Positions 63,743-64,000 of a stretch of DNA of 64,000 nt are shown here, piece by piece. Made by a program: the position numbers and the translations under genes. Every line of letters begins with the position of its first letter. Within the stretch, counting starts at the first letter, position 1. The notes under the pieces are model-generated. The model worked only from the letters and a program-made list of their open reading frames with translations. It was not told the DNA's origin and searched no databases. Origin of the DNA: Strigamia acuminata (Eukaryota; Arthropoda; Chilopoda; Geophilomorpha; Linotaeniidae); the NCBI GenBank assembly GCA_949358305.1, contig OX442314.1, positions 52,709,369 through 52,773,368 on the forward strand. Reading direction: 5' to 3'.

Positions 63743-64000
63743 TGGACTAAAACTGAAAATGACTTATTTTTTGCCAATTTATCAATTTTATCAACGGCAT
63801 TTGGAACATGCACTGTGTTTAATAAAGGTAACTGCAAAAGTAATATTTTTACTTCTTGAACTTCAAAATGTTTGCAGGTGACAGGCCATTTTCACCAAAG
63901 AAAAATATGTTAATGTTTTTTGATGACATCACGACAGACATTTGCAACGAATATCAAACTGTGAGATTGTTGACACATTCAGATTACATGGTTGTTTACT
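63743..64000 (+). CDS. DEG/ENaC channel, module 2 exons (runs off window)
   Basis: Exon 63743-63827 contains LSTAFGTCTVFN, resembling the GxCYTFN signature of the DEG/ENaC extracellular domain, and ends in phase 1. The next exon starts at 63878 after TTTGCAG and continues (FDDITTDICNEYQTVRLL) to the window edge. Both phases agree with the preceding exon. The gene extends to the right. Confidence 0.7.

Overview
The window is eukaryotic, repeat-rich DNA and is most likely arthropod, probably insect. The reasons are multi-exon genes with GT..AG introns, a DEG/ENaC (pickpocket-type) channel gene, degenerate CCTAA/CCTGA pentamer arrays like insect telomere-type repeats, and P-element, MULE and DDE_4-type transposon relics. 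The species cannot be named from the sequence. No bacterial genes, rRNA, tRNA or CRISPR arrays were seen.

Three nearly complete Ty3/Gypsy LTR retrotransposons fill about 39 kb. Elements A (minus strand, 1710-15208) and C (plus strand, 48104-61606) belong to one family. They lie in opposite orientation with about 33 kb between them, and each has its own 4-bp target duplication (ATGT and GTTG). Element B (plus strand, 26847-38892, duplication ACAC) is a related but distinct family. All three have the order LTR, tRNA-Pro-like primer site, gag, pol (PR-RT-RNaseH-IN with a GPY motif), ORF3, purine tract, LTR. LTR pairs are identical or nearly so, so the insertions are recent. Pol lies in the -1 frame relative to gag, with in-frame A AAA AAC slippery heptamers. 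ORF3 is a large proline-rich protein without Env features. In A and C I predict a short upstream coding exon joined in frame to ORF3 across an 847-bp intron. Element A gag carries one nonsense codon and element B pol one single-base frameshift; element C appears intact.

15.2-26.8 kb is a graveyard of DNA transposons: an intronless PRPF38A-like copy with a frame-broken RS tail, a YqaJ-type exonuclease fragment, DDE_4 transposase pieces, two MULE transposase relics, a terminal-inverted-repeat unit enclosing CCTAA-like repeats, and P-element-like fragments split by a 2.27-kb TIR element. 38.9-47.7 kb holds further transposase relics, a dispersed repeat shared with 15.4-16.3 kb, an intact intronless PABPN1-like gene, an orphan ORF3 relic split by a 245-bp solo LTR, an integrase relic and two MITEs.

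The most interesting host gene is a DEG/ENaC channel at 47690-64000. Element C is inserted inside its first visible coding exon. Downstream, one exon reads without interruption from the second transmembrane segment of one channel module into the first transmembrane segment of a second, so the gene appears to encode a tandemly fused channel. It runs off the right edge of the window.
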